A stretch of DNA of 30,488 nucleotides from Flammeovirgaceae bacterium (GTDB lineage: Bacteria > Bacteroidota > Bacteroidia > Cytophagales > Cyclobacteriaceae), in the NCBI GenBank assembly GCA_016712035.1, contig JADJRT010000025.1, positions 1-30,488 on the forward strand, in the 5' to 3' direction. The notes beneath the pieces are model-generated. The model ran no database searches. It saw only the letters and a list, made by a program, of their open reading frames with translations, and was not told where the DNA came from. A program made the position numbers and the translations under genes. Shown here one piece after another: positions 9,674-17,964 of the stretch (the stretch's first letter is position 1; every line of letters begins with the position of its first letter).

Positions 9674-9692
9674 TCCTGATAATTTATCGGGA
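9674..9692. repeat. Palindromic element between apaG and the methyltransferase
   Basis: TCCTGATAA (9674-9682) pairs with TTATCGGGA (9684-9692) around one central T, with one G-T wobble. No T-tract follows. It resembles a dispersed short palindrome rather than a terminator. Confidence 0.55.
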
Positions 9693-9733
9693 GCGATGAC
9701 AGCAACAGTCCTTTTCTTTTCAAGTAGAAATAC

Positions 9734-10514
9734 GTGATTCCCTACTTTCAAATCAAATCCTTTATCCGCCACTGGCTTCATGTGGTGGATGAACATTCTA
9801 TACACTCGCCCTTCTTTTTTGATTTTTATGAAAAAGTGATTCGCAATAAAAACAAAAGTGAAAGTTTTGAAGATATTGAACGCGTGCGCAAAAAGCTTTT
9901 GGAAAGTGCGATGGAAATAGACGTACAGGATTTAGGAGCCTCATCCGCTTACTTTAAGAACGAAAAACGAACCCTGTCAAAGGTCGCTGCAACCAGTATC
10001 AGCCCCGCGACAGTCTGCGAATTCTTGTATCGGATTGTTCATTATCAACAAGCCACATCGGTTGTTGAATTGGGAACCTCTGCCGGCATTACAACGCTTT
10101 ATCTTTCAAAAAATCTGAGTTCACTGGTAACAACATTCGAAGGACATTCGGTATTGAGCGACATCGCTTTAACTAATTTCGAATCGTTTAAAACCAAAAT
10201 ATCAAACTCATTCAGGGGAATATTGATACCACGCTTCCGATTTCCTTCAAAGTCCGGCAAAAATCAATTTTGTTTTAATGGATGCCAATCATCGCTACGA
10301 ACCAACGATACGCTATTTTCAGTTGCTAAGCAGACGGATGGCTGAAAAAGGAATTATTGTTATTGACGATATCAATCACTCGAAAGAAATGGCCCGTGCC
10401 TGGAAGGAATTAAGACATCATGATTTGGTTTATGGTAGTGTGGATTTATACCGGTGCGGCATTCTATTCTTTGATCCGACACTTAATCGACAACATTACA
10501 CCTGGGCCTTGTAA
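9734..10514 (+). CDS. Class I SAM-dependent methyltransferase (two frameshifts)
   Basis: Probably an O-methyltransferase-like enzyme; the substrate is unknown. The N-terminal part (FIRHWLHVVDEHSIHSPFFF) is the usual opening of a Bacteroidota family of this type. The SAM-binding motif I is VVELGTSAGITTLYLS (about residues 115-130), and the acidic end of the next strand is in TTFEGHSVL. The frame is lost at about 10195-10205 and again in the four-T run at 10273-10276. The neighbouring frames read NIKLIQGNIDTTLP and LFLMDANHRYEPTIRYFQLL, followed by KGIIVIDDINHSKEMARAWKEL. Joined length is about 260 residues. It may start at GTG/ATG nearby, but the ATG at 9734 fits. It stands between apaG and a coiled-coil protein. 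Confidence 0.83.
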
Positions 10515-10518
10515 TTCG

Positions 10519-10550
10519 TTGATAATGGCTGCAAGAAACCCCTACTTTTG
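10519..10550 (+). promoter_or_regulatory. Predicted promoter for the coiled-coil protein gene
   Basis: TTG (10519-10521) followed after 21 bases by TACTTTTG (10543-10550), an exact TAnnTTTG element, 19 bases before the ATG at 10570. The same -7 octamer is used upstream of rpsF. Confidence 0.55.
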
Positions 10551-10569
10551 GGCGCTTAACTGTTAATTC

Positions 10570-11505
10570 ATGACTACACCTACTCCATCAAACGCGAACA
10601 AGGCTCCTGAGCCAAAAAAATCAAGCAGCAAAACAGGGATTATCATTGGGATACTATCGGTCATTGTTATTGTGCAGAGCATTAAAATATATCTGGACTA
10701 TCAGGAGAAGGTAGAAGTGAAAGAAGAATTGGCCACTACCGTAGAGGATCTGGCATCCACCATGCAGCGCCTGAATGATGTAAGCGCGGAGCTTGACCTC
10801 AAAATCACCGAGATTGCCAAATTAGGGGGCGACATTACAGAACTTGAAAAGGCAAAAGCCGAAGTAATGGCCGAACTGAAGCGAAGCAACACCCGAAACT
10901 CCAAAGCGATTAAAGAATTAAAAGACAGGCTTGAAGGTTACGAAGAGCTACTGAAATTAAAGGATGATGAGATTGACAAACTAAAATCGGTTAATAAAGA
11001 ATTGTATTCTGAAAATCGAACCTTGAAAACGAAACAAAATGTGTTGAATGATTCACTGAATCGTGTGACCAAAAACAAAGATGAACTTGCAACCAAAGTG
11101 GCTATCGCTTCTCAATTGAAGGCTGAGAATATTGCGATGGTTTCAGTCAACGGAAAAGGTAAAGAGAAAGAATCCCCCTTTAGAAAAAAGCAGCTTGAAA
11201 AAATAAAAGTTGAATTTACCATTGCCGAAAATAAAGTTGCCCCTATTGAGGGAAAGAAGATTTTGATTCGGGTGATTGACGAAAATGGACAACCTATTTT
11301 TGATACCACAAAAGGTTCCGGAACTTTTATGTTAGAAGGGCGCGAGGAATTTTATACCGCTGCACAGGAAATTCTATTTGACAATACGCAACAACAACTT
11401 GCTTTCGTCTACGATAAAGGTTCAGAATATACAGCCGGAACTTACAAAGTCGAAATATATACGGATGGCTACCTGATGGGTACTACACAATTTGTTGTGC
11501 GTTAA
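10570..11505 (+). CDS. Membrane-anchored coiled-coil protein of unknown function
   Basis: I do not recognise a named family with certainty. The 311-residue protein has a short Pro/Ser/Lys-rich N-terminus, one membrane helix at about residues 24-42 (GIIIGILSVIVIVQSIKIYL), then a long charged coiled coil to about residue 190 (EELATTVEDLASTMQRLNDV… through …LKTKQNVLNDSL). A C-terminal beta-rich domain of about 100 residues includes IRVIDENGQPIF and GTYKVEIYTDGYLMG. The topology suggests a short cytoplasmic tail with the coil and domain in the periplasm. There are no enzyme motifs. It has its own predicted promoter and is convergent with the glycosyltransferase gene, with two bases between stops. 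The frame is intact, in contrast to its upstream neighbours. Confidence 0.85.
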   Translation: MTTPTPSNANKAPEPKKSSSKTGIIIGILSVIVIVQSIKIYLDYQEKVEVKEELATTVEDLASTMQRLNDVSAELDLKITEIAKLGGDITELEKAKAEVMAELKRSNTRNSKAIKELKDRLEGYEELLKLKDDEIDKLKSVNKELYSENRTLKTKQNVLNDSLNRVTKNKDELATKVAIASQLKAENIAMVSVNGKGKEKESPFRKKQLEKIKVEFTIAENKVAPIEGKKILIRVIDENGQPIFDTTKGSGTFMLEGREEFYTAAQEILFDNTQQQLAFVYDKGSEYTAGTYKVEIYTDGYLMGTTQFVVR

Positions 11506-11507
11506 TC

Positions 11508-12212
11508 TTATCGGTAGTTAAGCAGCTTATAATAGGTTTTTCGGATCGTTGCCGGACTTGCCTTCGCATAAAATAAGAGGAAGGCTAAGAGATTAACTAC
11601 TTGTACCCGCAACCAACTATTATTTTCGTATTTACGGGCTGATACGTTCACTTCTTTAGGGATAATCTGGAATCGGATTTTTTTTCTTAGTCTTATCAGG
11701 AACTCATAGTCTTCCATAACTATGTATTCTTCATTATAGCCACCCAAATTTTCAAAGGCCTGCTTTGTTATGAAAAGCGTTTGATCACCTCCGCGACACA
11801 TCAACCTATCGAAACGGGTACAGTAACCATTGATCCTAAGCATAACTTTATCTGAGTCGAACCTATACCGATAACAGCCTGATGCGTTCATCCCGGAAAC
11901 GGATTGCCTAATATCTTCCACAAAAGTGGGTAGTAATTTTACATCGGCATGAACAAAATAAAGAATGTCGCCCGCTGCATGTCGCGCGCCTAAGTTCATT
12001 TGCGATGCCCGCGATTGCATGGGTGAGATCAACACCCTGGCTCCTGATTGTATGGCCAGCTTAACCGTAGCATCTTTGCTTCCTCCATCTACTACTATTA
12101 AATCCGCAATAGAGTTGTTTCCATGATTTAGAATGAATTCAATAATCCCCTGAATGTTTGCTGCCTCATTGAGGGTGGGTATTATTACACTAATTTTCAA
12201 CGCTGATTTCAT
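11508..12212 (-). CDS. Glycosyltransferase family 2 (TIGR04283-like)
   Basis: A cytoplasmic-face GT-A glycosyltransferase of 234 residues. The N-terminal nucleotide-sugar site is ISVIIPTLNEAANI, then LIVVDGGSKDATV, and the metal-binding DxD-like segment YFVHADVKL. GGDQTLFITKQAFENLGGYNE and the acidic MEDYEFLIRLRKK complete the family pattern. The C-terminal part VVNLLAFLLFYAKASPA is hydrophobic and may touch the membrane. The small size and the RASQMNLGARHAAGDIL segment match the TIGR04283 group, which is often encoded near radical-SAM or arsenosugar-type genes; none of those is visible here. Intact. It is divergent from the DUF547 gene. Confidence 0.88.
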   Translation of the reverse strand: MKSALKISVIIPTLNEAANIQGIIEFILNHGNNSIADLIVVDGGSKDATVKLAIQSGARVLISPMQSRASQMNLGARHAAGDILYFVHADVKLLPTFVEDIRQSVSGMNASGCYRYRFDSDKVMLRINGYCTRFDRLMCRGGDQTLFITKQAFENLGGYNEEYIVMEDYEFLIRLRKKIRFQIIPKEVNVSARKYENNSWLRVQVVNLLAFLLFYAKASPATIRKTYYKLLNYR

Positions 12213-12373
12213 GTATTCCTATTCCACTGTGCTCATTTTGCATATTGGCACAGTAATAGTTGTCATTACCATGACAAAAACCCAAACCGGTTGATCTTGA
12301 ATGAACACAATTCCAGATCATAACGTTACTTAAAAAGTAAACAAACTTACTAACGACCAAATAAATATTCACT

Positions 12374-13114
12374 ATGAAACGGCTTCTCTCCTTCCTTCTG
12401 GTTTCTCTTTTTTCTTTAGCTGGTTATTCTCAAAGCCCACCTTCACACGCATCCTTCGATCAATTGCTAAAAAAGTATGTCTCCAAAGAAGGCCCTGTTA
12501 ATTATAAGGGATTTATTAAAGACACCGTAGCCCTAAATGCGTATCTCGATTTGCTCAGCAAAAATCCACCCAATGAAATAAGTTGGTCAAAGTCAGAGCA
12601 GATGGCTTATTGGATTAATGCCTATAATGCATACACCATTAAACTGATTGCCAGATACTATCCCATCAAAAGCATAAAAGATATAGGCAGCAGTATTCAG
12701 ATTCCCTTTGTAAATACTCCGTGGGACCTCAAGTTTATTACTATTGGAAAGGAAAAAATGGATTTGAATAATATCGAACACGGTAAACTCAGGAAACAAT
12801 TTGATGATCCGAGAATTCACATGGCGTTGGTGTGTGCCAGTAAATCGTGCCCTATTCTTTTAAATGAAGCGTACCAGCCAAGCAAACTCGATGAGCAACT
12901 TAATAAACAAACAAAAGCCTTTTTAGCTGACTCTTTCAGGAACAAGATTTCAGCAAATTCAGCCCAAATCAGTTCCATTTTTAAGTGGTATTCGATGGAT
13001 TTCAACAAAAATGGCGGGTCGGTCAGGGATTTTATAAACAAATACTCAATTGTAAAGATCAAGCCCGAGGCCAAAATCTCGTATTTAGAGTACGATTGGG
13101 GCCTAAACGAGTAA
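12374..13114 (+). CDS. Exported DUF547 protein
   Basis: Function unknown. A signal peptide (MKRLLSFLLVSLFSLAGYSQ) is followed by the DUF547 core: FDQLLKKYVSKEGPVNYKG, SEQMAYWINAYNAYTIKLI, PWDLKFITIGKEKMDLNNIEH and ALVCASKSCPILLNEAY, ending ISYLEYDWGLNE. The two Cys in CASKSC, the His in NIEH and the WINAYNAY motif are the conserved points, and the fold resembles transglutaminase/papain-like proteins. 246 residues, full length and intact. It is separated from the divergent glycosyltransferase by 161 bases, and ends about 100 bases before rpsF. Confidence 0.92.
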   Translation: MKRLLSFLLVSLFSLAGYSQSPPSHASFDQLLKKYVSKEGPVNYKGFIKDTVALNAYLDLLSKNPPNEISWSKSEQMAYWINAYNAYTIKLIARYYPIKSIKDIGSSIQIPFVNTPWDLKFITIGKEKMDLNNIEHGKLRKQFDDPRIHMALVCASKSCPILLNEAYQPSKLDEQLNKQTKAFLADSFRNKISANSAQISSIFKWYSMDFNKNGGSVRDFINKYSIVKIKPEAKISYLEYDWGLNE

Positions 13115-13150
13115 TAGTCCCTTAGTTCGAGGCCTTAATTTTCAACTACA

Positions 13151-13182
13151 TTTGGCCAGTTTGGACGTTTTTTCTACTTTTG
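13151..13182 (+). promoter_or_regulatory. Promoter of the rpsF-rpsR-rplI operon
   Basis: TTTG at 13151-13154 and TACTTTTG at 13175-13182, 20 bases apart, match both halves of the Bacteroidetes sigma-A consensus TTTG / TAnnTTTG. Transcription would begin near 13188, leaving a leader of about 23 bases before the rpsF ATG. This is the best promoter in the window. Confidence 0.75.
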
Positions 13183-13211
13183 CAGTCCATTTTAAAACAA
13201 ATTAGTTAATC

Positions 13212-13589
13212 ATGAAAAATTACGAGACGGTATTCATTTTAAATCCCGTTTTGTCTGATGATCAGGCAAAGGATGCTGTCGAAAAATTCGTGAAGATTCT
13301 CACAAAAGCTAAGGCCGATGTGATTAATGTAGAAAAGTGGGGACTTAAGAGAATGGCTTATGCCATTCAAAACAAGTCTACCGGTTTCTACAACCTTATC
13401 GAGTTTACGACAACTTCTTCTGACCTGGTTAACATTCTGGAAACAGAATTTAGACGAGACGAATCAGTCATGCGTTTTCTAACTACGGTGTTAGACAAAC
13501 ATGCGGTTATTTACAATGCCCGCAGACGCAAAGGAGAATTTAACAGAAACAAGAAACAAAACACAAGAAAGGAGGAAGTTGCAGCATGA
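13212..13589 (+). CDS. rpsF: 30S ribosomal protein bS6
   Basis: A small-subunit ribosomal protein that pairs with bS18 on the central domain of 16S rRNA. The 125-residue protein starts MKNYETVFILNPVLSDDQ and contains VEKWGLKRMAYAIQNKSTGFY and the RRDESVMRFLTTVLDKHA strand typical of bS6, with a basic tail. First gene of the operon. Its TGA overlaps the rpsR ATG by four bases (ATGA at 13586-13589). Confidence 0.97.
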   Translation: MKNYETVFILNPVLSDDQAKDAVEKFVKILTKAKADVINVEKWGLKRMAYAIQNKSTGFYNLIEFTTTSSDLVNILETEFRRDESVMRFLTTVLDKHAVIYNARRRKGEFNRNKKQNTRKEEVAA

Positions 13590-13837
13590 CTTTAATGAAC
13601 GAACCCATCAAACGGGCAGAGATTAAACCTAAATACTGCCGCTTCAAGAAAAACGGAATCAAGTATATTGATTACAAGGATCCTGATTTCTTGTTAAAGT
13701 TTATCAACGAGCAGGGAAAGATACTTCCCCGCAGATTAACCGGAACCAGCTGGAAGTTTCAGAACAAAGTGGCTCAGGCCGTTAAGCGCGCCCGTCACAT
13801 TGCCATTCTTCCATACCTGGCCGATTCATTAAAATAA
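13586..13837 (+). CDS. rpsR: 30S ribosomal protein bS18
   Basis: A small basic protein (83 residues) that binds together with bS6. It contains KYCRFKKNGIKYIDYKD, then PRRLTGTSWKFQNKVAQAV and KRARHIAILPYL, the family signature. The ATG at 13586 overlaps the end of rpsF; an in-frame ATG at 13595 is a possible alternative start. The rplI gene begins 18 bases downstream. Confidence 0.97.
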   Translation: MTLMNEPIKRAEIKPKYCRFKKNGIKYIDYKDPDFLLKFINEQGKILPRRLTGTSWKFQNKVAQAVKRARHIAILPYLADSLK

Positions 13838-13855
13838 CCTAAACCTGTAAGACGT

Positions 13856-14299
13856 ATGGAAATTATTTTGAAACAAGATGTAGCAGGACTTGGGTATAAA
13901 AATGATACTGTAAAAGTGAAGCCTGGATATGGAAGAAATTATTTGATCCCAACAGGCGTTGCTATTATCGCTAACGACTCTAACAAGCGATTGATCGCTG
14001 AGAATATTCGTCAGGCTGCACACAAGGCCGCTAAATTAAAACAAGATGCGGAGGCCTTGGCTGCAAAAATTGGAGAACTGGTGGTGGAGATTGGAACCAA
14101 AGCCGGAGAATCTGGTAAAATATTTGGTGCTGTTACTGCCGTTCAGGTAGCTGAAATCCTTAAAATAAAAGGCTTTGATGTGGATCGCAAGAAGGTTCAT
14201 TTCAAAGAACAGCCTAAGCAATTAGGTACCTACGTGGTAACGCTTGACTTTCATAAAGAAGTAAAGCATACTATTAATGTAAACGTGGTTGCCGAATAA
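13856..14299 (+). CDS. rplI: 50S ribosomal protein bL9
   Basis: A large-subunit protein at the base of the L1 stalk. The N-terminal domain is MEIILKQDVAGLGYKNDTV followed by VKPGYGRNYLIPTGVA, the family signature. A long connecting helix (LIAENIRQAAHKAAKLKQ) leads to the C-terminal domain with KIFGAVTAVQVAEIL. 147 residues, full length. It is the last gene of the operon, and a strong terminator lies 21 bases after the stop. Confidence 0.97.
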   Translation: MEIILKQDVAGLGYKNDTVKVKPGYGRNYLIPTGVAIIANDSNKRLIAENIRQAAHKAAKLKQDAEALAAKIGELVVEIGTKAGESGKIFGAVTAVQVAEILKIKGFDVDRKKVHFKEQPKQLGTYVVTLDFHKEVKHTINVNVVAE

Positions 14300-14320
14300 G
14301 CAAACTGAATTAAATCTATA

Positions 14321-14350
14321 AAAAGCCCCTGCGTAATCTGGGGCTTTTTT
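14321..14350. terminator. Intrinsic terminator, probably two-way
   Basis: AAAAGCCCC (14321-14329) pairs with GGGGCTTTT (14340-14348) around a ten-base loop, ending in six T. The A-tract on the left gives a T-tract on the other strand, so it can end both the ribosomal operon and the converging secreted-protein gene, whose stop is 17 bases further on. Confidence 0.9.
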
Positions 14351-14366
14351 GTTGATACAAATACTT

Positions 14367-16817
14367 CTATTTCTTCACAATCTTCACCTGCTGATTTACC
14401 CGACCTTGATCTGCATTTATCAAGTATACACCTGCAGCGAAACCTGCCAGACTTATCTCTAACAACTCCCCTCCACGGCTATCTTTCTGATAATGCACTT
14501 TCCCGTTTAGGTCTACTAGTTTCACATGTACTTCATCATTTTTATAAAACCATTCAATACTATATACAATCTGTCTTTGCTAGGATTGGGGTAAGCGGTT
14601 ATCTGTTCATTGCTCGAGGCTATATCACCAGTAATGACAACATCAAGTCCATCCGAGAGCTCGCTCACGCAGCCTTCTATCGTTACCCGAACCGTGTAAA
14701 CTCCAGGCTGTGATATCATAAGTATAGGATTGATGGCTCCGAAATCAATTACCATTAAAGAACCATTGGTTACCGCTGCATTGCTCGTAAGCATAGATGA
14801 ATCAGTATTGGCACCACTTAACGTAATTGCAGGCTTGGCAGGTAGTACACAAAAATTGCGGTCAACATTCGGTGCAGCCTTGAAATTAGCATTTCCGGTT
14901 TGCCTCGCACGGATCGTTGCCGCACCTGGGGCTACAAGCGTAACTAAATTTCCTGATACCGTTACCTTGCCCGAGGTAAGTGACTCAAAACTTACAGGTA
15001 GGTTCGATGAAGCGGTGCTGCTGGGACAAAAGCAGCATCCCCTATCGTTCGGTCTGATGGAGTTGAAAAGGTAATAGTCTGATCTTTGGGTAGTATGGAG
15101 AGTACTTGCTGCACGTTAGCTGCTGGGTTATATTCTGAATTACCCGCCTGACTTACAGTTATCGTTGTTGATCCCGCTCCTACAATAGTCACACTATTTC
15201 CGTTGATTGTTGCAACTAATGGATTGCTGCTTGTATAACTTATAGGTAAGCTAGAATTGGCGGTAGCGCTCAACATAAAAGCAGGATCGCCAAATACCTT
15301 ATTCTCCAATGAACTAAATGAGATTGTCTGGTCTTTTTTTGAAAAATCTGTTAATGGTCTAGACCAAACTCCGGCAGATCCAGTTCCCGCAAACAAGTCA
15401 CTGCCGTTAATCGCAAGCGATAAAATGCTTCGGCTAGTAAAGCCTGTATTGACTTGCGCCCAACTCGCACCGTTGTTTGTAGATAGAAAAACACCTTCTC
15501 CCGTACCTGCAAACAAGTTACTACCACTCACTAGAAGTGATTTAACCTCTGCGTTTGCCGGTAAACCTGAGTTGACAGCCGTCCAACTGACACCATTGTT
15601 GGAAGTCATGTAAATACCCGAAAAGTTAGTCCCTGCGAAAACATTAGCCCCATTCCCTACCAGAGATATAATGCTAGATGCTGCGGGTAAGCCATTACTG
15701 ACCTCTGCCCAACTCGCTCCATTGTCGGTAGATAAAAAAACACCTCCGTCAAGAGCTGTACCTCCAAAAGTGCCTGCGAAAATATTATTGCCTACTGCTT
15801 CTAGAGTGGGCTTGCCATTGTTCATGGAACTCCAACTAGTGCCATTGTTAGTAGACAGAAAAATACCTTCACCAAAAAATCCAGCAAAAAGGTTGGTACC
15901 ACTCACTAAGAGAGGAGCAACTGCTGTAACCAGGTAACCCCGAGTTGACAGCCGTCCAACTTGTGCCATTGTTGGAAGACAGGTAAACCCCATCACCAGT
16001 ACCAGCAAACAAATTGGTGCCAATCGATACGAGAGACCAAACTAAGTCATGGTTCTCACTTATTGGCAAACCATCACTTGCTGGTGACCAGCTTGTTCCG
16101 TTGTTGGTAGAGCTACCGCTAAGGATTGCACTGAAGCAAGTAGACCTATATTGATACTAGTCCATGTCGCACCATTGTTACCAGACACATAAACACCATC
16201 CCGAGTCACCGCGAACAGCTTTGTGTCGCTCACAGTGAGAGCTCGAACGTTACTATATGAAAGCAGGCCGGGTATACTAACTGATGTCCAACTTTGGCCA
16301 TTATTGTTAGATAAAAAAATTTCACCAGCATATGTGCCTGCGAACAAATTAGAACCACTCACCGCGAAGGATAAAACACTTGTATTTGCCGGTAACCCTA
16401 TGTTTGCGGTATCCAACTATCGCCATTATTTGTAGAAACAAATACTCCCCTCCTGTAGTCCAACACGCTACTGCCATTCACAGCCAAAGACAAAATAATG
16501 TCATTCGTTAAACCGGTATAGCAGCGACCCAAGTCACCCATTATCCATAGAGAACGAAAAATTCCTGCCAGCTGCAATAAACTAGTAGCGTTAGCCGCAA
16601 GGACTCCGAAAGACCCATTACTTATAGAAGTCCAACTTACACCATTATTGGTTGAAAGAAATAATTTGCCACTATTCCCTGCAAATAAACCAGCCTCAGT
16701 ATGCACCAACGAACTTATGGAGCCGCCATACAACCCGTCATTCTTTTCTACCCATTGAGCCCTGGTGCTTATTACTAAGCAAGACAAGATGAAAAGCATA
16801 AGCATCTTTTTCTCCAT
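14367..16817 (-). CDS. Secreted Asp-box repeat protein with T9SS sorting domain (broken by several frameshifts)
   Basis: The exact role is unknown; probably a surface or released adhesin-like protein. On the minus strand it begins with a signal peptide (MEKKMLMLFILSCLVISTRAQ) and runs for about 816 codons. The first two thirds are about ten Asp-box-type blades of the form LFAGT..GVFLSTNNGxSW. Then come one or two MBG-like beta domains (from KDQTISFSSLENKVFGDPAF and KDQTITFSTPSDRTIGDAAF), an Ig-like segment (GVYTVRVTIEGCVSE), and a tail AYPNPSKDRLYIVLNG…GVYLINADQ…VNQQVKIVKK, which matches the type A sorting domain read by T9SS. At least five frame changes are needed (for example near 16530, 16410, 16110, 15940, 15030 and 14550). 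Blade six seems to lack about 15 residues, as a collapsed repeat would. Confidence 0.82.
15350..16760 (-). repeat. About ten Asp-box (beta-propeller) coding repeats
   Basis: Successive segments read LFLSTNNGVSW, VFVSTNNGDSW, IFLSNNNGQSW, VYVSGNNGATW, STNNGTSW, VYLSSNNGTSW, IFLSTNNGTSW, VFLSTDNGASW, IYMTSNNGVSW and VFLSTNNGASW, followed by a closing GVWSRPL. Spacing is about 40-50 codons. Most have Asn where the classic S-x-D-x-G-x-x-W box has Asp. The DNA copies are similar enough to be prone to assembly errors. Confidence 0.85.
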
Positions 16818-16847
16818 ATTCCTATTATATTATCATCATTCGTTATA

Positions 16848-17411
16848 TTATTTTTCAATTTTTTCAACTAACTCCTCATACCACCCTTCACCATATTTAC
16901 GAATGAGCGGCTCTTTCAAAAATTTATAGACGGGCACGCCCAACGATTGACCTAGCTTACAGGCAGCCGAACAGATATCCCATTTATGATAGTTGACGGC
17001 TTCAAAACCTTTTTTGTTGGTCGTGATTCTAATGGGATACAAATGGCAAGAGATAGGTTTGCGAAAGGCTGTCTTCCCGTCCAGGTATGCTTGTTCAATT
17101 CCGCATTTAAGTACGCCTTGCGCATCGTATAACGCATAGGCGCATTCCTTGCCGCCTATTGTCGGAGTCGAATAATCTCCATCTTCATCAAGAATGTATG
17201 GTCCCTGGGCTTTAATCGCCTTAAGTCCTTCTTTCGTGATGTAAGGCTTGATCTCTTCTTGTATGGATTTCATGATCTCCAGTTCAGACTCCTCCAGCGG
17301 GGCGCCTAGATCCCCTTCCACACAACACGCGCCTTTACATTTCTCCAGGTTACAAACGAACTCCACTTCCTTAATGTCATCCGAAACCAAGATCTCCCCT
17401 ACTTTGATCAT
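16848..17411 (-). CDS. DUF3109 family Cys-rich protein
   Basis: Function unknown; a 187-residue protein of a family common in Bacteroidota. Clustered cysteines stand at CNLEKCKGACC near the N-terminus, then ECAYALYDAQGVLKCGIEQAY, SCHLYPIRI and CSAACKLGQ. This is an arrangement suited to a metal or iron-sulfur cluster and recalls the YkgJ-type Cys-rich proteins. Full length, intact. Its ATG overlaps the end of the upstream DUF4442 gene by four bases (17408-17411), so the two are translationally coupled. The secreted-protein gene follows, 30 bases further on. Confidence 0.92.
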   Translation of the reverse strand: MIKVGEILVSDDIKEVEFVCNLEKCKGACCVEGDLGAPLEESELEIMKSIQEEIKPYITKEGLKAIKAQGPYILDEDGDYSTPTIGGKECAYALYDAQGVLKCGIEQAYLDGKTAFRKPISCHLYPIRITTNKKGFEAVNYHKWDICSAACKLGQSLGVPVYKFLKEPLIRKYGEGWYEELVEKIEK

Positions 17412-17953
17412 TTCTTACTAAAGTTAATTTCCAATTTAGGGCTCTGACTCAGCCCTTTTCTTTTTTGATAGAACTCCTTGCTGGCAATGTAGCAATGTCT
17501 TTCTATTTCAGCATGCACAACTCCCTTGTTATCGAGCCATTGGATAACAAAGTCGTAGGTCGTATGCCCATGGGCCTCCACCCGCTTTTTAATATCCTCC
17601 AGACTTTCGTTGGTGATCTTAAGGGCCGTGTATAAAGTTTTTTTTGCAGGTTTTTTGAATCTAATGTTTGCTGCTTTATCCCAAACCACGTAATCGTTTC
17701 CTAAAACTTTAAGCAGCATGACCATATAAAACGGATCGGCTGCAGAAAACATACTGCCGCCAAAAATAGTACCTACATAATTATACGACCAGATATTTAA
17801 TCGCAAACGCAAGTGTACTTCGGTGGAGTCAGCAGCCCAGAAAAGAATTTTACCTCCCGTGCCAAAATACATCGGATACCAATTCATCAACAACCGAAAC
17901 CACCAACTCTTCCAGGATTCCTTTTTTATAGTTTTTAAAAATTCAGGCTTCAT
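17408..17953 (-). CDS. DUF4442 hotdog-fold protein (possible thioesterase)
   Basis: A 181-residue protein with the single hotdog domain of acyl-CoA thioesterase-like DUF4442. The conserved central helix region is YVGTIFGGSMFSAADPFYM, and a later strand is VVWDKAANIRFKKPAKK. The basic, aromatic N-terminus (KESWKSWWFRLLMNWYPMYF) is the usual start. The substrate is not known, and the activity is inferred from the fold only. It overlaps DUF3109 by four bases and begins 11 bases after the TcmP-like gene, so the three may share a message. Confidence 0.9.
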   Translation of the reverse strand: MKPEFLKTIKKESWKSWWFRLLMNWYPMYFGTGGKILFWAADSTEVHLRLRLNIWSYNYVGTIFGGSMFSAADPFYMVMLLKVLGNDYVVWDKAANIRFKKPAKKTLYTALKITNESLEDIKKRVEAHGHTTYDFVIQWLDNKGVVHAEIERHCYIASKEFYQKRKGLSQSPKLEINFSKK

Positions 17954-17964
17954 CGGCTGTGTAA

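Noticed and set aside
4203..10514. Genuine mass pseudogene formation
   Set aside because: The fragments keep every catalytic motif and include genes needed for life; a degraded genome would show substitutions and lost motifs too.
14730..15937. Three plus-strand open frames of 88-118 codons antisense to the secreted protein
   Set aside because: They lie over the repeat region and mirror its codon pattern; they contain no family motif, while the minus strand reads clear Asp-box blades.
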